Assembly (NCBI GenBank): GCA_009712185.1
Contig: WASQ01000151.1
Coordinates: 1-64,000 of the forward strand
Reading direction: 5' to 3'
Origin: Telmatospirillum sp.
GTDB lineage: Bacteria; Pseudomonadota; Alphaproteobacteria; Rhodospirillales; Magnetospirillaceae
Length of the DNA: 64,000 nucleotides
Positions 36,479 to 45,530 of the stretch are shown here, one piece after another (position 1 is the stretch's first letter; each line of letters begins with the position of its first letter). A program made the position numbers and the translations under genes. The notes under the pieces are model-generated. The model was not told the DNA's origin, did no database searches, and saw only the letters and a list, made by a program, of their open reading frames with translations.

Positions 36479-36494
36479 TGGCCCGGGTTTTGCC
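36479..36494 (+). promoter_or_regulatory. Sigma-54 -24/-12 promoter of hybOABC
   Basis: TGGCCC-N5-TTGCC has GG (36480-36481) and GC (36492-36493) exactly 10 nt apart, close to the consensus TGGCAC-N5-TTGCW. Start of transcription would be near 36505. The HupR encoded here keeps the GAFTGA loop needed to act on sigma-54, which supports the call. Confidence 0.6.
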
Positions 36495-36743
36495 TCATTT
36501 ACTTTCGTAATGAGGCCATAAGGTCCATCCCAGGGGGGGCGGTGTCAGGTTTTTATGACAACCACGCACGTCGCCGCGATGCCAGAACAGATAAGGCGTC
36601 GACGCATCCTCTATACCCGGACCGGCTCCTGGCCGGGATTGGTAACCGGACCCGGATGGATCTTAAAAAAAACTGTCGCTGAAGGCCTGAGGGGGCCGGC
36701 GCGGCGAACCGTCCTTCGCGCGAGTTGAAAGAGGTTGGGAAAT

Positions 36744-37868
36744 ATGAACGATGACATCTTGAATGCGGCCGAGGCGAGATTGGGGCTGTCACGCCGCAGC
36801 CTCCTCCAGTTCTGCGCAGCCATGGCGGCCACGATGGGCCTGCCCAAAGGGGCGGACGCGGCCATGGCCGGCGCCATCGCCTCGGGAAAGCGCCCGCCGG
36901 TGATCTGGATGCATTTCCTGGAATGCACAGGCTGCACCGAATCGATGTTGCGCAGCGAACATCCGGCGCTCGACAAGCTGATCCTCGATATCATCTCGCT
37001 CGACTATCATGAGACCCTGTTCGCCGGCGCCGGCCACCAGGCCGAGGCAGCCCGCAAGGCGGCGATGGCCGCGAACAAGGGCAAGTACCTCCTGGTCATC
37101 GAGGGGGCCGTCTCGACCAAGGACAACGGGATCTACTGCAAGGTCGGTGGCGAAACGTCGCTGGCCCTTCTGAAGGAAACCGTGGCCGACGCCGCCGCCG
37201 TGATCGCCCTGGGATCCTGCGCCGCCTGGGGCGGCGTGCCCTCCTCGGCCCCCAATCCCACCGGCGCGGTCGGCGTCGCCGAACTGATCACCGACAAGCC
37301 GATCGTCAATATCCCCGGCTGTCCGCCCATCCCCTACAATTTCCTGTCCACCGTCGTTCATTACCTGACCTTCGGGAAACTGCCGGATCTCGATGACAAG
37401 GGGCGGCCGAAATTCGCCTTCAGCCGCACCATTCACGAGAACTGCGAGCGTCGTCCCCATTTCGATGCCGGCCGGTTCGCCCAGGAATTCGGCGACGAGG
37501 GCCACCGCAAGGGCTATTGCCTTTACAAGCTGGGGTGCAAGGGACCGGAGACCTTCGCCAACTGTCCGGCGGTTCTGTTCAACGACATCGGAGGCGGTAG
37601 CTGGCCGGTGGGCGTCGGGCATCCCTGCATCGGCTGTACCGAGAAGGGTATCGGCTTCAACAAGCCGATCCACTCGCTGGCCGATCCGCTCTATATCACG
37701 CCGCCGGAATCCTATCCGCGCATCATCGAGGAGCAGGGACAGGGCGTGACCCTTGGATCCGCCGCCACCGTGGCGGTGATCGGCGGGCTCGCCGTCGGCG
37801 CCGGCATCAAGGTGGCGTCCAATCTTGGCAAGAACCGCCCGAACGATCCCTCGCACGGACAGGAGTGA
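36744..37868 (+). CDS. hybO: [NiFe]-hydrogenase small subunit, HybO type
   Basis: Electron-transferring subunit of a membrane-bound, periplasm-facing uptake hydrogenase. The 374-residue preprotein has a Tat signal (LSRRSLLQFCAAMAATMGL), proximal-cluster cysteines (ECTGCTES, GSCAAWGG, GCPPIPYN), distal and medial ligands (HENCERRPHF, CLYKLGCKGPETFANCP, HPCIGCTEKG) and a hydrophobic C-terminal segment (AATVAVIGGLAVGAGI). The ATG at 36744 has AAAGAGG 9 nt upstream; a TTG at 36735 is less likely. hybA follows after 4 nt. Confidence 0.94.
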   Translation: MNDDILNAAEARLGLSRRSLLQFCAAMAATMGLPKGADAAMAGAIASGKRPPVIWMHFLECTGCTESMLRSEHPALDKLILDIISLDYHETLFAGAGHQAEAARKAAMAANKGKYLLVIEGAVSTKDNGIYCKVGGETSLALLKETVADAAAVIALGSCAAWGGVPSSAPNPTGAVGVAELITDKPIVNIPGCPPIPYNFLSTVVHYLTFGKLPDLDDKGRPKFAFSRTIHENCERRPHFDAGRFAQEFGDEGHRKGYCLYKLGCKGPETFANCPAVLFNDIGGGSWPVGVGHPCIGCTEKGIGFNKPIHSLADPLYITPPESYPRIIEEQGQGVTLGSAATVAVIGGLAVGAGIKVASNLGKNRPNDPSHGQE

Positions 37869-37872
37869 TCCG

Positions 37873-38844
37873 ATGGCCGTTTCGAGACGAAACTTTTTGC
37901 GTGGAGCGGCCGCAGGCGGCGCCGCCGCGGCTTGTGCCGCGGCCGTGACTGAACCTGCCGCGGCCCGCGAAAATCTGCAGATGCCGCCGAAGGCGGTGGG
38001 ACTGCTTTACGATTCAACCCTGTGTGTCGGCTGCAAGGCCTGCGTCGCCGCCTGTCGCGACGCCAACGGTCTGGCGCCCGAATTCACCACGGACGAGAAG
38101 ATCTGGGATACCGCGGTCGATATCTCGGGCAAGACTATCACCGTCATCAAGCTCTACACGGACGGAACCGCCAAGCATAAGGACCAGGAGAAGGACGGCT
38201 TCGCCTTCATGAAGCGATCCTGCCTGCATTGCGTCGACCCGTCCTGCGTGTCCGTTTGCCCGGTCAGCGCCATGACCAAGGATCCCGAGACCGGGATCGT
38301 GAGCCATGAGCCGGCCGATTGCATCGGCTGCCGCTATTGCGTCGTGGCCTGCCCCTTCGGCGTGCCGCAGTTCGAATTCGACAAGGCCTTTCCGAAGCTT
38401 CTGAAATGCGAGATGTGCAAACACCGGCAGGCGGAGGGCAAGATCCCGGCCTGCGCCGAGGTCTGCCCGACCGGCGCGACGCTGTTCGGCCCGATGACGG
38501 CCTTGAAGGCGGAAGCAGACCGGCGGACGTCGACGGCACCGGGAGTGCCGACCGACTACATGCGCAAGACGGTCGATTCGACTGACGTGCACGAACGTCC
38601 GAACGCGGCCTATGTCAAGCATACCTACGGCACCACCGAGGTCGGCGGTACCCAGATGCTGCTGCTGTCGGGCGTGCCCTTCGAGAAAATGGGCTATCCC
38701 GCGCTGCGCGAGCGGTCCTACGCCTCCGAGGCGGAAACCATCCAGGAAGGGATCTACGGTGGCTTTGTCGCCCCGATGGCCCTGTTCGCCGGGCTTCTTT
38801 TCATGGCCCGCAAGAACACCAAGAATCATGGTGAGGAGGAATAA
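37873..38844 (+). CDS. hybA: HybA-type [4Fe-4S] subunit with Tat signal
   Basis: Passes electrons from HybO to HybB. The 323-residue protein has a Tat signal (VSRRNFLRGAAAGGAAAAC), then cysteine clusters CVGCKACVAAC, CLHCVDPSCVSVC, CIGCRYCVVAC and CEMCKHR ... CAEVCPTGA, and a C-terminal helix (APMALFAGLLFMA). It is paralogous to 31634-32467, which has no signal peptide. hybB follows after 2 nt. Confidence 0.93.
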   Translation: MAVSRRNFLRGAAAGGAAAACAAAVTEPAAARENLQMPPKAVGLLYDSTLCVGCKACVAACRDANGLAPEFTTDEKIWDTAVDISGKTITVIKLYTDGTAKHKDQEKDGFAFMKRSCLHCVDPSCVSVCPVSAMTKDPETGIVSHEPADCIGCRYCVVACPFGVPQFEFDKAFPKLLKCEMCKHRQAEGKIPACAEVCPTGATLFGPMTALKAEADRRTSTAPGVPTDYMRKTVDSTDVHERPNAAYVKHTYGTTEVGGTQMLLLSGVPFEKMGYPALRERSYASEAETIQEGIYGGFVAPMALFAGLLFMARKNTKNHGEEE

Positions 38845-38846
38845 CC

Positions 38847-40034
38847 ATGTCCAAGGCAGCTCCTCTCGGCGGTCCCTTCATCACCAGGACAACGGTGATC
38901 ACCGCCATTCTCACCCTGATCATGGCGGCTCTGCTGCTCTACCGGCTGGTATTCGGTCTGGGGGCGGTGACCAATCTTTCGAACGGCTACGGATTCGGCC
39001 TGTGGATCGCGTATGACGTGTTCATCAGCACGGCTTTCGCCTGCGGCGGCTATTCCATGGCCATCCTGGTCTATATCTTCAACAAGGGCGAGTTCCATCC
39101 TCTGGTCCGGCCCGCCCTTCTGGCCAGCGCCTTCGGCTACAGCCTGGGCGGTATCTCGATCATGTTCGACATCGGCCGGTACTGGAACGCCTGGCATCTG
39201 TTTCTGCCCTGGTGGGCCAATACGACGTCGATCATGCTGGAAGTCGCCTGCTGTATCGGCGCCTATTGCTGCGTGCTCTGGATCGAGTTCGCTCCGGTGA
39301 TCGCCGAACGGTGGGGCACTCCGGCCATCCGCAAGTTCCTGACCAAGATCGCCTTCATTCCGATCGCCGTGGGCTGTCTGCTGCCGACCATGCATCAGTC
39401 CTCGCTGGGGTCCCTGCTGATCCCCGCCGGCTATCTCGTTCATCCGTTGTGGCAGACCAATCTGCTGCCGGTTCTGGCCCTGAGTTCAGCCATCTGCATG
39501 GGCTATGCGATCGTGATCTTTGAAGGCAGCCTGGTGACGGAGGCTTATCACCGTCCCAGCGAGGCGCATATGCTGGGCAAGATCTCGAAGCTGATCGTCG
39601 GCCTGCTTGTGTTCTATCTGGCGGTCCGCTGGGTCAACCTGGCCTATGCCGGCAAACTGGGCCTGGTGCTGACGTCGGGCAAATACTCATTCTTCTTCAT
39701 CATGGAGAATGTGCTGTTCGTCCTGCCGGTGATCCTGCTCGCCTCGCAGCGCAACCGTGTCAATCCGCAGATCCTGTTTGTCGCGGCGGTGTCGATGCTT
39801 CTCGCCGGCGCGTTCTATCGCCTGGATCTGGTCCTGATCGCCTATGGCCGCCCGGGCTGGCATTACTTCCCGTCGATCGGCGAGATCATGATCACCGTCG
39901 GGTTCGTCGCCCTTGAGATCCTGGGCTACATCGTTTGCGTCAGATTGTTCCCCGTCCTGTCCAGCCATCATCCGGCCAAGGATTCCAACAGCGTTCGGCG
40001 CGCCCCCCGCGTGGCCGCGACGACCAACAAGTAA
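38847..40034 (+). CDS. hybB: HybB/NrfD-type quinone-reactive membrane subunit
   Basis: A 395-residue integral membrane protein with about ten helices, linking HybOC to the quinone pool. Motifs include LVFGLGAVTNLSNGYGFGLWI, LPTMHQSSLGSLL and HPLWQTNLLP, shared with the [FeFe]-module paralogue at 32464-33612. It sits between hybA and hybC, the usual hyb order. The hybO-hybA-hybB-hybC set is complete, so a type-2 enzyme of group 1c is the best match. Confidence 0.93.
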   Translation: MSKAAPLGGPFITRTTVITAILTLIMAALLLYRLVFGLGAVTNLSNGYGFGLWIAYDVFISTAFACGGYSMAILVYIFNKGEFHPLVRPALLASAFGYSLGGISIMFDIGRYWNAWHLFLPWWANTTSIMLEVACCIGAYCCVLWIEFAPVIAERWGTPAIRKFLTKIAFIPIAVGCLLPTMHQSSLGSLLIPAGYLVHPLWQTNLLPVLALSSAICMGYAIVIFEGSLVTEAYHRPSEAHMLGKISKLIVGLLVFYLAVRWVNLAYAGKLGLVLTSGKYSFFFIMENVLFVLPVILLASQRNRVNPQILFVAAVSMLLAGAFYRLDLVLIAYGRPGWHYFPSIGEIMITVGFVALEILGYIVCVRLFPVLSSHHPAKDSNSVRRAPRVAATTNK

Positions 40035-40049
40035 TCAAGGAGAGTTGCC

Positions 40050-41759
40050 GTGGCGACGAGAATCACCATCGACCCCATCACCCGTATCGAAGGCCACCTG
40101 CGCGTCGATGTCGAGGTGGACAATGGGAAAGTGTCCAGGGCCTGGTCTTCGGGCCAGATGTGGCGGGGTATCGAACAGATCGTGCAGGGACGCGATCCGC
40201 GCGACGCCTGGACCATCGTCCAGCGCATCTGCGGCGTCTGCACCACCGTCCATGCAATGGCTTCGGTGCGGTCGGTCGAGAACGCGCTGAACCTCGAGGT
40301 GCCGCTGAACGCCCAGTTCATCCGCAACATGATCATGTGCGCCCATTCCATCCATGATCACATCGTTCACTTCTATCATCTGTCGGCTCTCGACTGGGTC
40401 GATGTGGTGTCGGCCCTGAAGGCCGATCCGGTGAAGGCGGCCCAGTTGGCCGAAAGCCTGTCCGAGTGGGAAGGCAACAGCCGCCATGTGATGACCGACG
40501 TGCAGAACCGCCTCAAAACCTTCGTCGGGTCCGGACAGCTTGGCGTGTTCACCAACGGCTATTGGGGTCATCCGGCGATGAAGCTGCCGCCGGAAGTCAA
40601 CCTGATGGCGGTCGCGCATTACCTTCAGGCCCTGGAAATTCAGCGCTACGCCAACAAGATCGTGGCCACCCTGGGATCCAAGACGCCGCATATCCAGAAT
40701 CTGGCGGTCGGCGGTGTTGCCAATCCGATCGCGACCGACAGCCAGTCTGTGCTGACGGTGGAACGTCTGCTGCTGATCAAGGAAATGATCGACAAGCTGG
40801 GGTCGTTCATCCGCAACTGTTATCAGGTCGACGTGGCCGCGGTCGGCGCCTTCTATGCCGACTGGACGCAGCTTGGCGCGGGCATCACCGATTATCTGTC
40901 GGTCCCGGACATGCCGCTTGACACCAAATGCACGCGCTTCATGATGCCGGGCGGCTTCATCAAGGGCGGGGACCTGTCGACCTTCAAGCCGATCACGTCC
41001 TATTCCGACAGCTATTTCCGCGATGGCGTTGCGGAGTCGGTAAAGCATTCCTGGTATAAATACTCTGGCGGAAACGGTCCGCTGCACCCGTGGAAGGGCG
41101 AAACCACGCCTGATTACACGGACTTCCAGGACAACGGAAAGTATTCGTGGGTCAAATCGCCGACCTTCTATGGCAAGCCGGCGCAGGTCGGCCCCCTCGC
41201 CAATGTCCTGTGCGGTGTTGCCGCCGGCCACCAGCCGACCGTCAGTCACCTGAACCGGGTGATGGACATTGCCGGCAAGCTGGCCGGGTCCAAACTGCCG
41301 ATGAGCGCGCTGCATTCGACCATCGGTCGCCACGCGGCCCGGGCGGTGCGGTGCGGCGTTGTCCATGAAAACCTGCAGGCGAGCTGGCAGGCCCTGATGG
41401 AGAATATCGCCAAGGGCGACACCAAGACCTTCAATAAGCCGGTGTTCCCGAAGGGTGAGATCATGGGCGTCGGCCTGCATGAGGCGCCGCGCGGTCTTCT
41501 GTCGCACTGGTCGGTGATCAAGGACGGCAAGATCGCCAATTACCAGGCGGTGGTGCCGACCACCTGGCTGGCGGCGCCCCGCAATGAAGCCGACGAGCAG
41601 GGGCCTTATGAGGCGTCCCTGCTGAAGACGCCGGTGGCCGATCCGGAACGGCCGCTGGAGGTCCTGCGCACGGTTCACTCGTTCGATCCCTGCCTTGCCT
41701 GCGCGGTCCATCTGACGGACAAGGAGCAGAAGACGGTCGTTCAGGTGAAAGCCCTTTAG
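40050..41759 (+). CDS. hybC: [NiFe]-hydrogenase large subunit, HybC type
   Basis: Catalytic subunit with the Ni-Fe(CN)2CO site. The 569-residue precursor starts with GTG behind AAGGAGAG. Ligand pairs are RICGVCTTVH near residue 60 and DPCLACAVH with C548 and C551. After H554 comes a 15-residue tail (LTDKEQKTVVQVKAL) that a HybD-type protease should remove after nickel insertion. No signal peptide, because it is exported with HybO by the Tat system. All active-site residues that I can check look intact. Confidence 0.95.
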   Translation: MATRITIDPITRIEGHLRVDVEVDNGKVSRAWSSGQMWRGIEQIVQGRDPRDAWTIVQRICGVCTTVHAMASVRSVENALNLEVPLNAQFIRNMIMCAHSIHDHIVHFYHLSALDWVDVVSALKADPVKAAQLAESLSEWEGNSRHVMTDVQNRLKTFVGSGQLGVFTNGYWGHPAMKLPPEVNLMAVAHYLQALEIQRYANKIVATLGSKTPHIQNLAVGGVANPIATDSQSVLTVERLLLIKEMIDKLGSFIRNCYQVDVAAVGAFYADWTQLGAGITDYLSVPDMPLDTKCTRFMMPGGFIKGGDLSTFKPITSYSDSYFRDGVAESVKHSWYKYSGGNGPLHPWKGETTPDYTDFQDNGKYSWVKSPTFYGKPAQVGPLANVLCGVAAGHQPTVSHLNRVMDIAGKLAGSKLPMSALHSTIGRHAARAVRCGVVHENLQASWQALMENIAKGDTKTFNKPVFPKGEIMGVGLHEAPRGLLSHWSVIKDGKIANYQAVVPTTWLAAPRNEADEQGPYEASLLKTPVADPERPLEVLRTVHSFDPCLACAVHLTDKEQKTVVQVKAL

Positions 41760-41768
41760 GGGGAGCGA

Positions 41769-41809
41769 AAGGCCGGTTGCGGCGGATGACCATCCCCGCG
41801 ACCGGCCTT
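41769..41809 (+). terminator. Hairpin between hybC and hybD
   Basis: AGGCCGGT / ACCGGCCT pair, then a mismatch, then GCGG / CCGC. It starts 10 nt after hybC in a 169-nt gap. It probably attenuates or stabilises the structural-gene mRNA relative to the maturation genes downstream. Confidence 0.5.
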
Positions 41810-41928
41810 GAGCGTTCCGCCGGCTCCGGGTCATCGGAGCGGCGCGGAATGTCAGGGGCAACAGAAGTCCGCCCGCGATCCTCGGTTTTCCGGGGGTCGC
41901 GGGTCTTTGCACAATGAAAGAGGCGAGC

Positions 41929-42411
41929 ATGCGGGTGGTGGTGCTGGGCATCGGCAATATGCTGATGACCGACGAGGGAATCGGAGTTCACGCCGTCGAG
42001 GCGCTGCAACGGCGGTTCATCCTGCCTGATGCCGTCGCGGTAGTCGATGGCGGTACCACGGGCATGGAACTGCTTCCCGATCTGGAGAATGCCGATCATC
42101 TGATCGTGATCGACGCGGTCCGGGTGGGCAAGCCTCCGGCCACGGTCGTCCGGCTGGAAGGCGATGACGTGCCCGCCTTTTTCAAGACCAAGCTGTCGCC
42201 GCATCAGGTCGGCCTGTCCGATGTTCTGGCGGCACTGCGTTTTTCCGGCCAGGCCCCGCGCCACGTTGTCCTGATCGGTGTTCAGCCTGTCTCGCTGGAG
42301 ATGGGGATGGAGCTGTCGCCGGACGTCGCCCGGCGTCTCGACGAGGTCCTGGACCTCGTGAGCGCGGAACTGGCGACCATTGGCGTGCCCGCGCTGGAGC
42401 GGCGCCAGTGA
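41929..42411 (+). CDS. hybD: Hydrogenase maturation endopeptidase HybD/HupD
   Basis: Nickel-checking protease that trims the C-terminus of the large subunit. The 160-residue protein has the family pattern LGIGNMLMTDEGIGVHAVEAL with the metal-binding glutamate, VVDGGTTGMELL, and SPHQVGLSDVLAAL with the histidine ligand. The start at 41929 (MRVVVLG) follows AAAGAGG. Its likely substrate is HybC; HupV has no tail to cut. Confidence 0.92.
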   Translation: MRVVVLGIGNMLMTDEGIGVHAVEALQRRFILPDAVAVVDGGTTGMELLPDLENADHLIVIDAVRVGKPPATVVRLEGDDVPAFFKTKLSPHQVGLSDVLAALRFSGQAPRHVVLIGVQPVSLEMGMELSPDVARRLDEVLDLVSAELATIGVPALERRQ

Positions 42412-42441
42412 GGGGCTGTTGATCCGAGGGAGAGCGTCGCC

Positions 42442-42726
42442 ATGTGTGTTGCCGTTCCGTCGCAGGTGATTTCCGTCGAGGGAGACCGCGCGACAGTGGA
42501 GTGTTTCGGCGTCCGCCGCGAGGTCAGCCTGATGCTGATGGAAGAGGCGGTGACGCCCGGCGATTATCTGATCATCCAGTCGGGCGCGTTCGCTGTGGAG
42601 CGGGTTCCCGTCGAACAGGCGCGCGAATCTCTCGCCTATTTCGCCGAAGCCCTGGCCGACGCCGGTGACGACAGCCTTTCGGAAGGGGATCTGCCGCGTG
42701 GGGGGCGACGGGACGGGGCGCGATGA
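42442..42726 (+). CDS. hupF: HypC-family chaperone, HupF type
   Basis: A 94-residue member of the HypC/HupF family. It starts MCVAVPSQV with the essential Cys2, followed by the beta-barrel core (VTPGDYLIIQSGAFAVERV). Its C-terminus is longer than that of the second HypC at 45531-45761. HupF proteins are thought to chaperone the large subunit, particularly under oxygen. It overlaps hupK by 4 nt. Assignment as HupF rather than a second HypC rests on position next to hupK. Confidence 0.8.
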   Translation: MCVAVPSQVISVEGDRATVECFGVRREVSLMLMEEAVTPGDYLIIQSGAFAVERVPVEQARESLAYFAEALADAGDDSLSEGDLPRGGRRDGAR

Positions 42727-43862
42727 CGTCCAGTCCGGCCGAGGGAAGCCTTCACGTCCGTTTCGCGGTCGAGCAGGGGCGGTTTTCGCGCGTCTCGATC
42801 ACCAATGATCGCCCCCTGCGGGCGTCGGCCGTGCTGGCGGGGCGGCCGGCGGCCGATCTTCCGCGACTGGTCTCACAATTGTTTTCCGTTTGCCGCATTG
42901 CCCAGGGGGTGGCCTCGCTCGGGGCGGTCGAACAGGCTCTTTGCATCGCCGTGGATCCGGTTCAGCAGATGGCCCGGGACGCCCTGATGACCGGGGAAAT
43001 GCTGATTGATCATGCGACGCGCGCCTGTCTGGACTGGACCGGGATGACCGGCCAGCCGCCGGCGATCGCACCTTTGCGCCGGATCCGCCGGGCGCTCGCC
43101 GATCTTCCCTCTGTTCTGTTTCCCGATGGCGACTGGACCCGCCCCGGCGGCGGTCGCCTTTGTCCGGACATGTCCGTCCTCGGCCCGCGTCTGGCGGAGG
43201 CGGTGGAGGCGTTCGGCGACATTCTTCCGGCGGATCCGGGAGCCATGACGCCCCCGCCCGGCGATCCCGGTCTGGCGGGCTGCCTGGCCGATTACATCCG
43301 GTCCCGGGAACTGGAGGGGTTCGGCGCCTTTGCCGTGAAGCCGATGCCCGATCTGCCGTCTGACCGTCTGATGGACCGCTTCGAGCAGGACGACGGTCTT
43401 TTCCCCGAACGGCCGGACTGGGACGGGGACCATCCTCTGACCGGGCCGCTGGCGCGCCGGTGGGAGGACGGGGCGGTGCACGCGGTGTGCCGCGATCACG
43501 GCGCCGGCCTGATGGCCCATCTTGTCGCCTCCACGCGGGAAATGGCCGACGGTCTCGCCCTGCTGGGCGCATTGCCGGACCTTGCCGGTCTTCCTCCGGT
43601 CGAGGGCGGGCGAAAGGATGGCGGCCTCGGGATCGGAGTGGTCGAGGCCGTGCGGGGGCGCCTGATCCACCGGGTCGGGATCCGGGACGGGGTGGTGACG
43701 CATCTCGATATCGTCGCTCCGACCGAGTGGAACTTTCATCCGCAGGGGCCGCTGGTGTCCGGTCTGACCGGTGCCCCGTCCGGCGCGGATCCTCTCGCCC
43801 GGATCCGTCTTCTGGTGTCGGCGCTGGACCCCTGCGTTGCCGTCCGGATTTCGCCCCTGTGA
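42723..43862 (+). CDS. hupK: HupK, degenerate large-subunit-like maturation protein
   Basis: A 379-residue protein that resembles a hydrogenase large subunit but keeps only half the nickel ligands. The N-terminal motif aligned with RICGVC reads FSVCRIAQG (one cysteine, near residue 58), and the C-terminal motif is DPCVAVRI (C371 kept, second cysteine replaced by valine). This is the known HupK/HoxV pattern, proposed as a scaffold for assembling Fe(CN)2CO. GTG/ATG overlaps place it in the hupF-hupK unit. Confidence 0.85.
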   Translation: MTSSPAEGSLHVRFAVEQGRFSRVSITNDRPLRASAVLAGRPAADLPRLVSQLFSVCRIAQGVASLGAVEQALCIAVDPVQQMARDALMTGEMLIDHATRACLDWTGMTGQPPAIAPLRRIRRALADLPSVLFPDGDWTRPGGGRLCPDMSVLGPRLAEAVEAFGDILPADPGAMTPPPGDPGLAGCLADYIRSRELEGFGAFAVKPMPDLPSDRLMDRFEQDDGLFPERPDWDGDHPLTGPLARRWEDGAVHAVCRDHGAGLMAHLVASTREMADGLALLGALPDLAGLPPVEGGRKDGGLGIGVVEAVRGRLIHRVGIRDGVVTHLDIVAPTEWNFHPQGPLVSGLTGAPSGADPLARIRLLVSALDPCVAVRISPL

Positions 43863-44136
43863 GCCCGGGGCATGCCGCCGGGACCGCCCGCGATTCATCA
43901 CTTGCTCAGGGACATTACCTTCGGTCTGTGCGATTATGACGTCAGGCGGACATCGCCCCCTGGCGGGAGCGCGATGGCAGGACGGCGGGGCGGAACGGTT
44001 TTGGAAGTGAAAGGCGTGTGAACGGGACTGGGAATCGTGCCTTGTGAAGGTTTTGTCCGGAACCGGTGCCGGGCGGCCGCCGTGCCGCCCGAAATGCCGT
44101 GGAGCCGCAGGTTGCCTGTCCGTCCGTGAGATTGCT

Positions 44137-44478
44137 ATGCATGAAATGTCGTTGACCGAAGGCATCCTGCGGGTGTTGGAACAGCAGGCGGCCGCGCAGG
44201 GATTCACCCGGGTCGTCAAAGTCCGGCTGGAGATTGGCGAACTGTCGGCGGTCGATCCCGAATCCCTCCGCTTCTGTTTCGAGGCCATCCGGGACGAGAC
44301 CGTGGCGGACGGCGCGGAGCTGGAAATCATCCCGCTGCCCGGGCGGGCTTTTTGTGTCGATTGTGGAAAAGAGGTTCCGCTTCCCCATCGTTTTGCCGTT
44401 TGTCCCGACTGTGGCGGCGGCAAACTTCAGCTTTCCGGCGGCGATGAGATGCGGATCAAGGATCTGGAGGTGGAGTGA
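44137..44478 (+). CDS. hypA: Hydrogenase nickel-insertion protein HypA
   Basis: A 113-residue zinc protein that delivers nickel to the large-subunit precursor. It starts MHEMSL with the nickel-binding His2 and carries the zinc motif CVDCGKE ... CPDCGGG. The frame is open back to 44044, but MHEMSL is the invariant start. The 274-nt gap after hupK holds no other clear gene or promoter. It overlaps hypB by one base (TGATG). Confidence 0.94.
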   Translation: MHEMSLTEGILRVLEQQAAAQGFTRVVKVRLEIGELSAVDPESLRFCFEAIRDETVADGAELEIIPLPGRAFCVDCGKEVPLPHRFAVCPDCGGGKLQLSGGDEMRIKDLEVE

Positions 44479-45470
44479 TGTGCGGGGTTTGCGGTTGCGG
44501 CAGCGAGACCATCGGCGAGGCTCATGGTCACGATCATGGTCATTCGCACCACGGTCATTCCCATTCCCATCCTCATGACCATGACCATGACCATGACCAT
44601 GACCATGACCATGACCATGGGCACGACCACGACCACGACCACGGGCATCCGCACGATCATGACCACGATCACCACCATGAGCATGCGGCGCGGGGCGACA
44701 TTCACTACGGCCAGGGGCCGGCCGGATCCCATGTTCCGGGCCTCAGCCAGGCCCGCATGGTCAAGATCGAGCAGGACATTCTGGGCTACAACAACGGCTA
44801 TGCCGCTGAAAACCGCGCCATGTTCGAGGAAAACGGGATCCTGGCGCTGAATCTGGTTTCGAGCCCCGGTTCGGGAAAGACGACGCTGCTCTGCCGGACC
44901 ATTGCCGACCTCAAGGACCGGCACTCCATCGCCGTCATCGAGGGCGACCAGCAGACCAGCAACGATGCCGACCGGATCCGCGCCACCGGCGCGAAGGCGC
45001 TGCAGGTCAATACCGGAAAGGGCTGTCATCTGGATGCCCATATGGTCGGCCACGCGACGGAAAAACTGGAGCCGGCGGAGGATTCCCTGCTGTTTATCGA
45101 AAACGTCGGCAATCTGGTGTGCCCGGCCGCTTTCGATCTGGGGGAGGCGGCCAAGGTGGTCATCCTGTCCGTCACCGAGGGAGAGGACAAGCCGGTCAAA
45201 TATCCCGACATGTTCGCCGCCGCCGAAGTGATGATCCTGAACAAGATCGATCTGCTGCCCTATCTGTCGTTTGATGTCGAGCAGTGCGTCGCCTACGCGC
45301 GCCGCGTCAATCCGGGGATCGGCGTTCTGAAGGTCTCGGCGACCTCAGGCGAGGGGCTGGAGGACTGGTATCGGTGGATCGGGGACCGGCGCCAGTCGCT
45401 GCTGGCGGGGCGTGTCGCACGGCTGGAGAGCAAGCTGGCCGCCCTTCGCGCACGCATGGACCGGGCATAA
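44478..45470 (+). CDS. hypB: Nickel-storing GTPase HypB with a long His/Asp repeat
   Basis: GTPase that loads nickel with HypA. The 330-residue chain starts MCGVCGCG (the CxxCGC nickel motif), followed by roughly 60 residues dominated by His and Asp, then the GTPase: P-loop [33 protein letters not shown] and NKIDLLPYL. The histidine segment should buffer nickel. It is encoded in part by a perfect hexanucleotide repeat (44575-44619). The ATG at 44478 overlaps the hypA stop; a GTG at 44475 is the alternative. Confidence 0.94.
   Translation: MCGVCGCGSETIGEAHGHDHGHSHHGHSHSHPHDHDHDHDHDHDHDHGHDHDHDHGHPHDHDHDHHHEHAARGDIHYGQGPAGSHVPGLSQARMVKIEQDILGYNNGYAAENRAMFEENGILALNLVSSPGSGKTTLLCRTIADLKDRHSIAVIEGDQQTSNDADRIRATGAKALQVNTGKGCHLDAHMVGHATEKLEPAEDSLLFIENVGNLVCPAAFDLGEAAKVVILSVTEGEDKPVKYPDMFAAAEVMILNKIDLLPYLSFDVEQCVAYARRVNPGIGVLKVSATSGEGLEDWYRWIGDRRQSLLAGRVARLESKLAALRARMDRA
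44575..44619 (+). repeat. Hexanucleotide tandem repeat (ATGACC)7.5 inside hypB
   Basis: Seven exact copies of ATGACC plus ATG, coding for alternating His-Asp. Slippage by one unit changes the number of His-Asp pairs without shifting the frame. Confidence 0.9.
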
Positions 45471-45487
45471 TTCGTTTGGTGATGAAC

Positions 45488-45510
45488 GGGCGGCCGAGGC
45501 GTGGCCGCCC
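45488..45510 (+). terminator. Hairpin between hypB and hypC
   Basis: Perfect 8-bp stem GGGCGGCC / GGCCGCCC in the 60-nt intergenic gap, without a T-run. Likely an mRNA stability or attenuation element. Confidence 0.4.
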
Positions 45511-45530
45511 CGACGGAAAGGAGTTTCCGC

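Larger units (their letters stand above)
36174..36743 (+). other. 570-bp control region of the hybO operon
   Basis: The longest noncoding stretch in the hydrogenase island and less GC-rich than its surroundings. It holds a TTG-N5-CAA site (36225-36235), two inverted repeats (36341-36360 and 36419-36439), a sigma-54 element (36479-36494) and about 240 nt of leader before hybO. I see no open frame worth calling. Confidence 0.7.

Noticed and set aside
40035-41957. Long minus-strand frame opposite hybC.
   Set aside because: Antisense to an intact [NiFe] large subunit; composition is that of a mirror frame.
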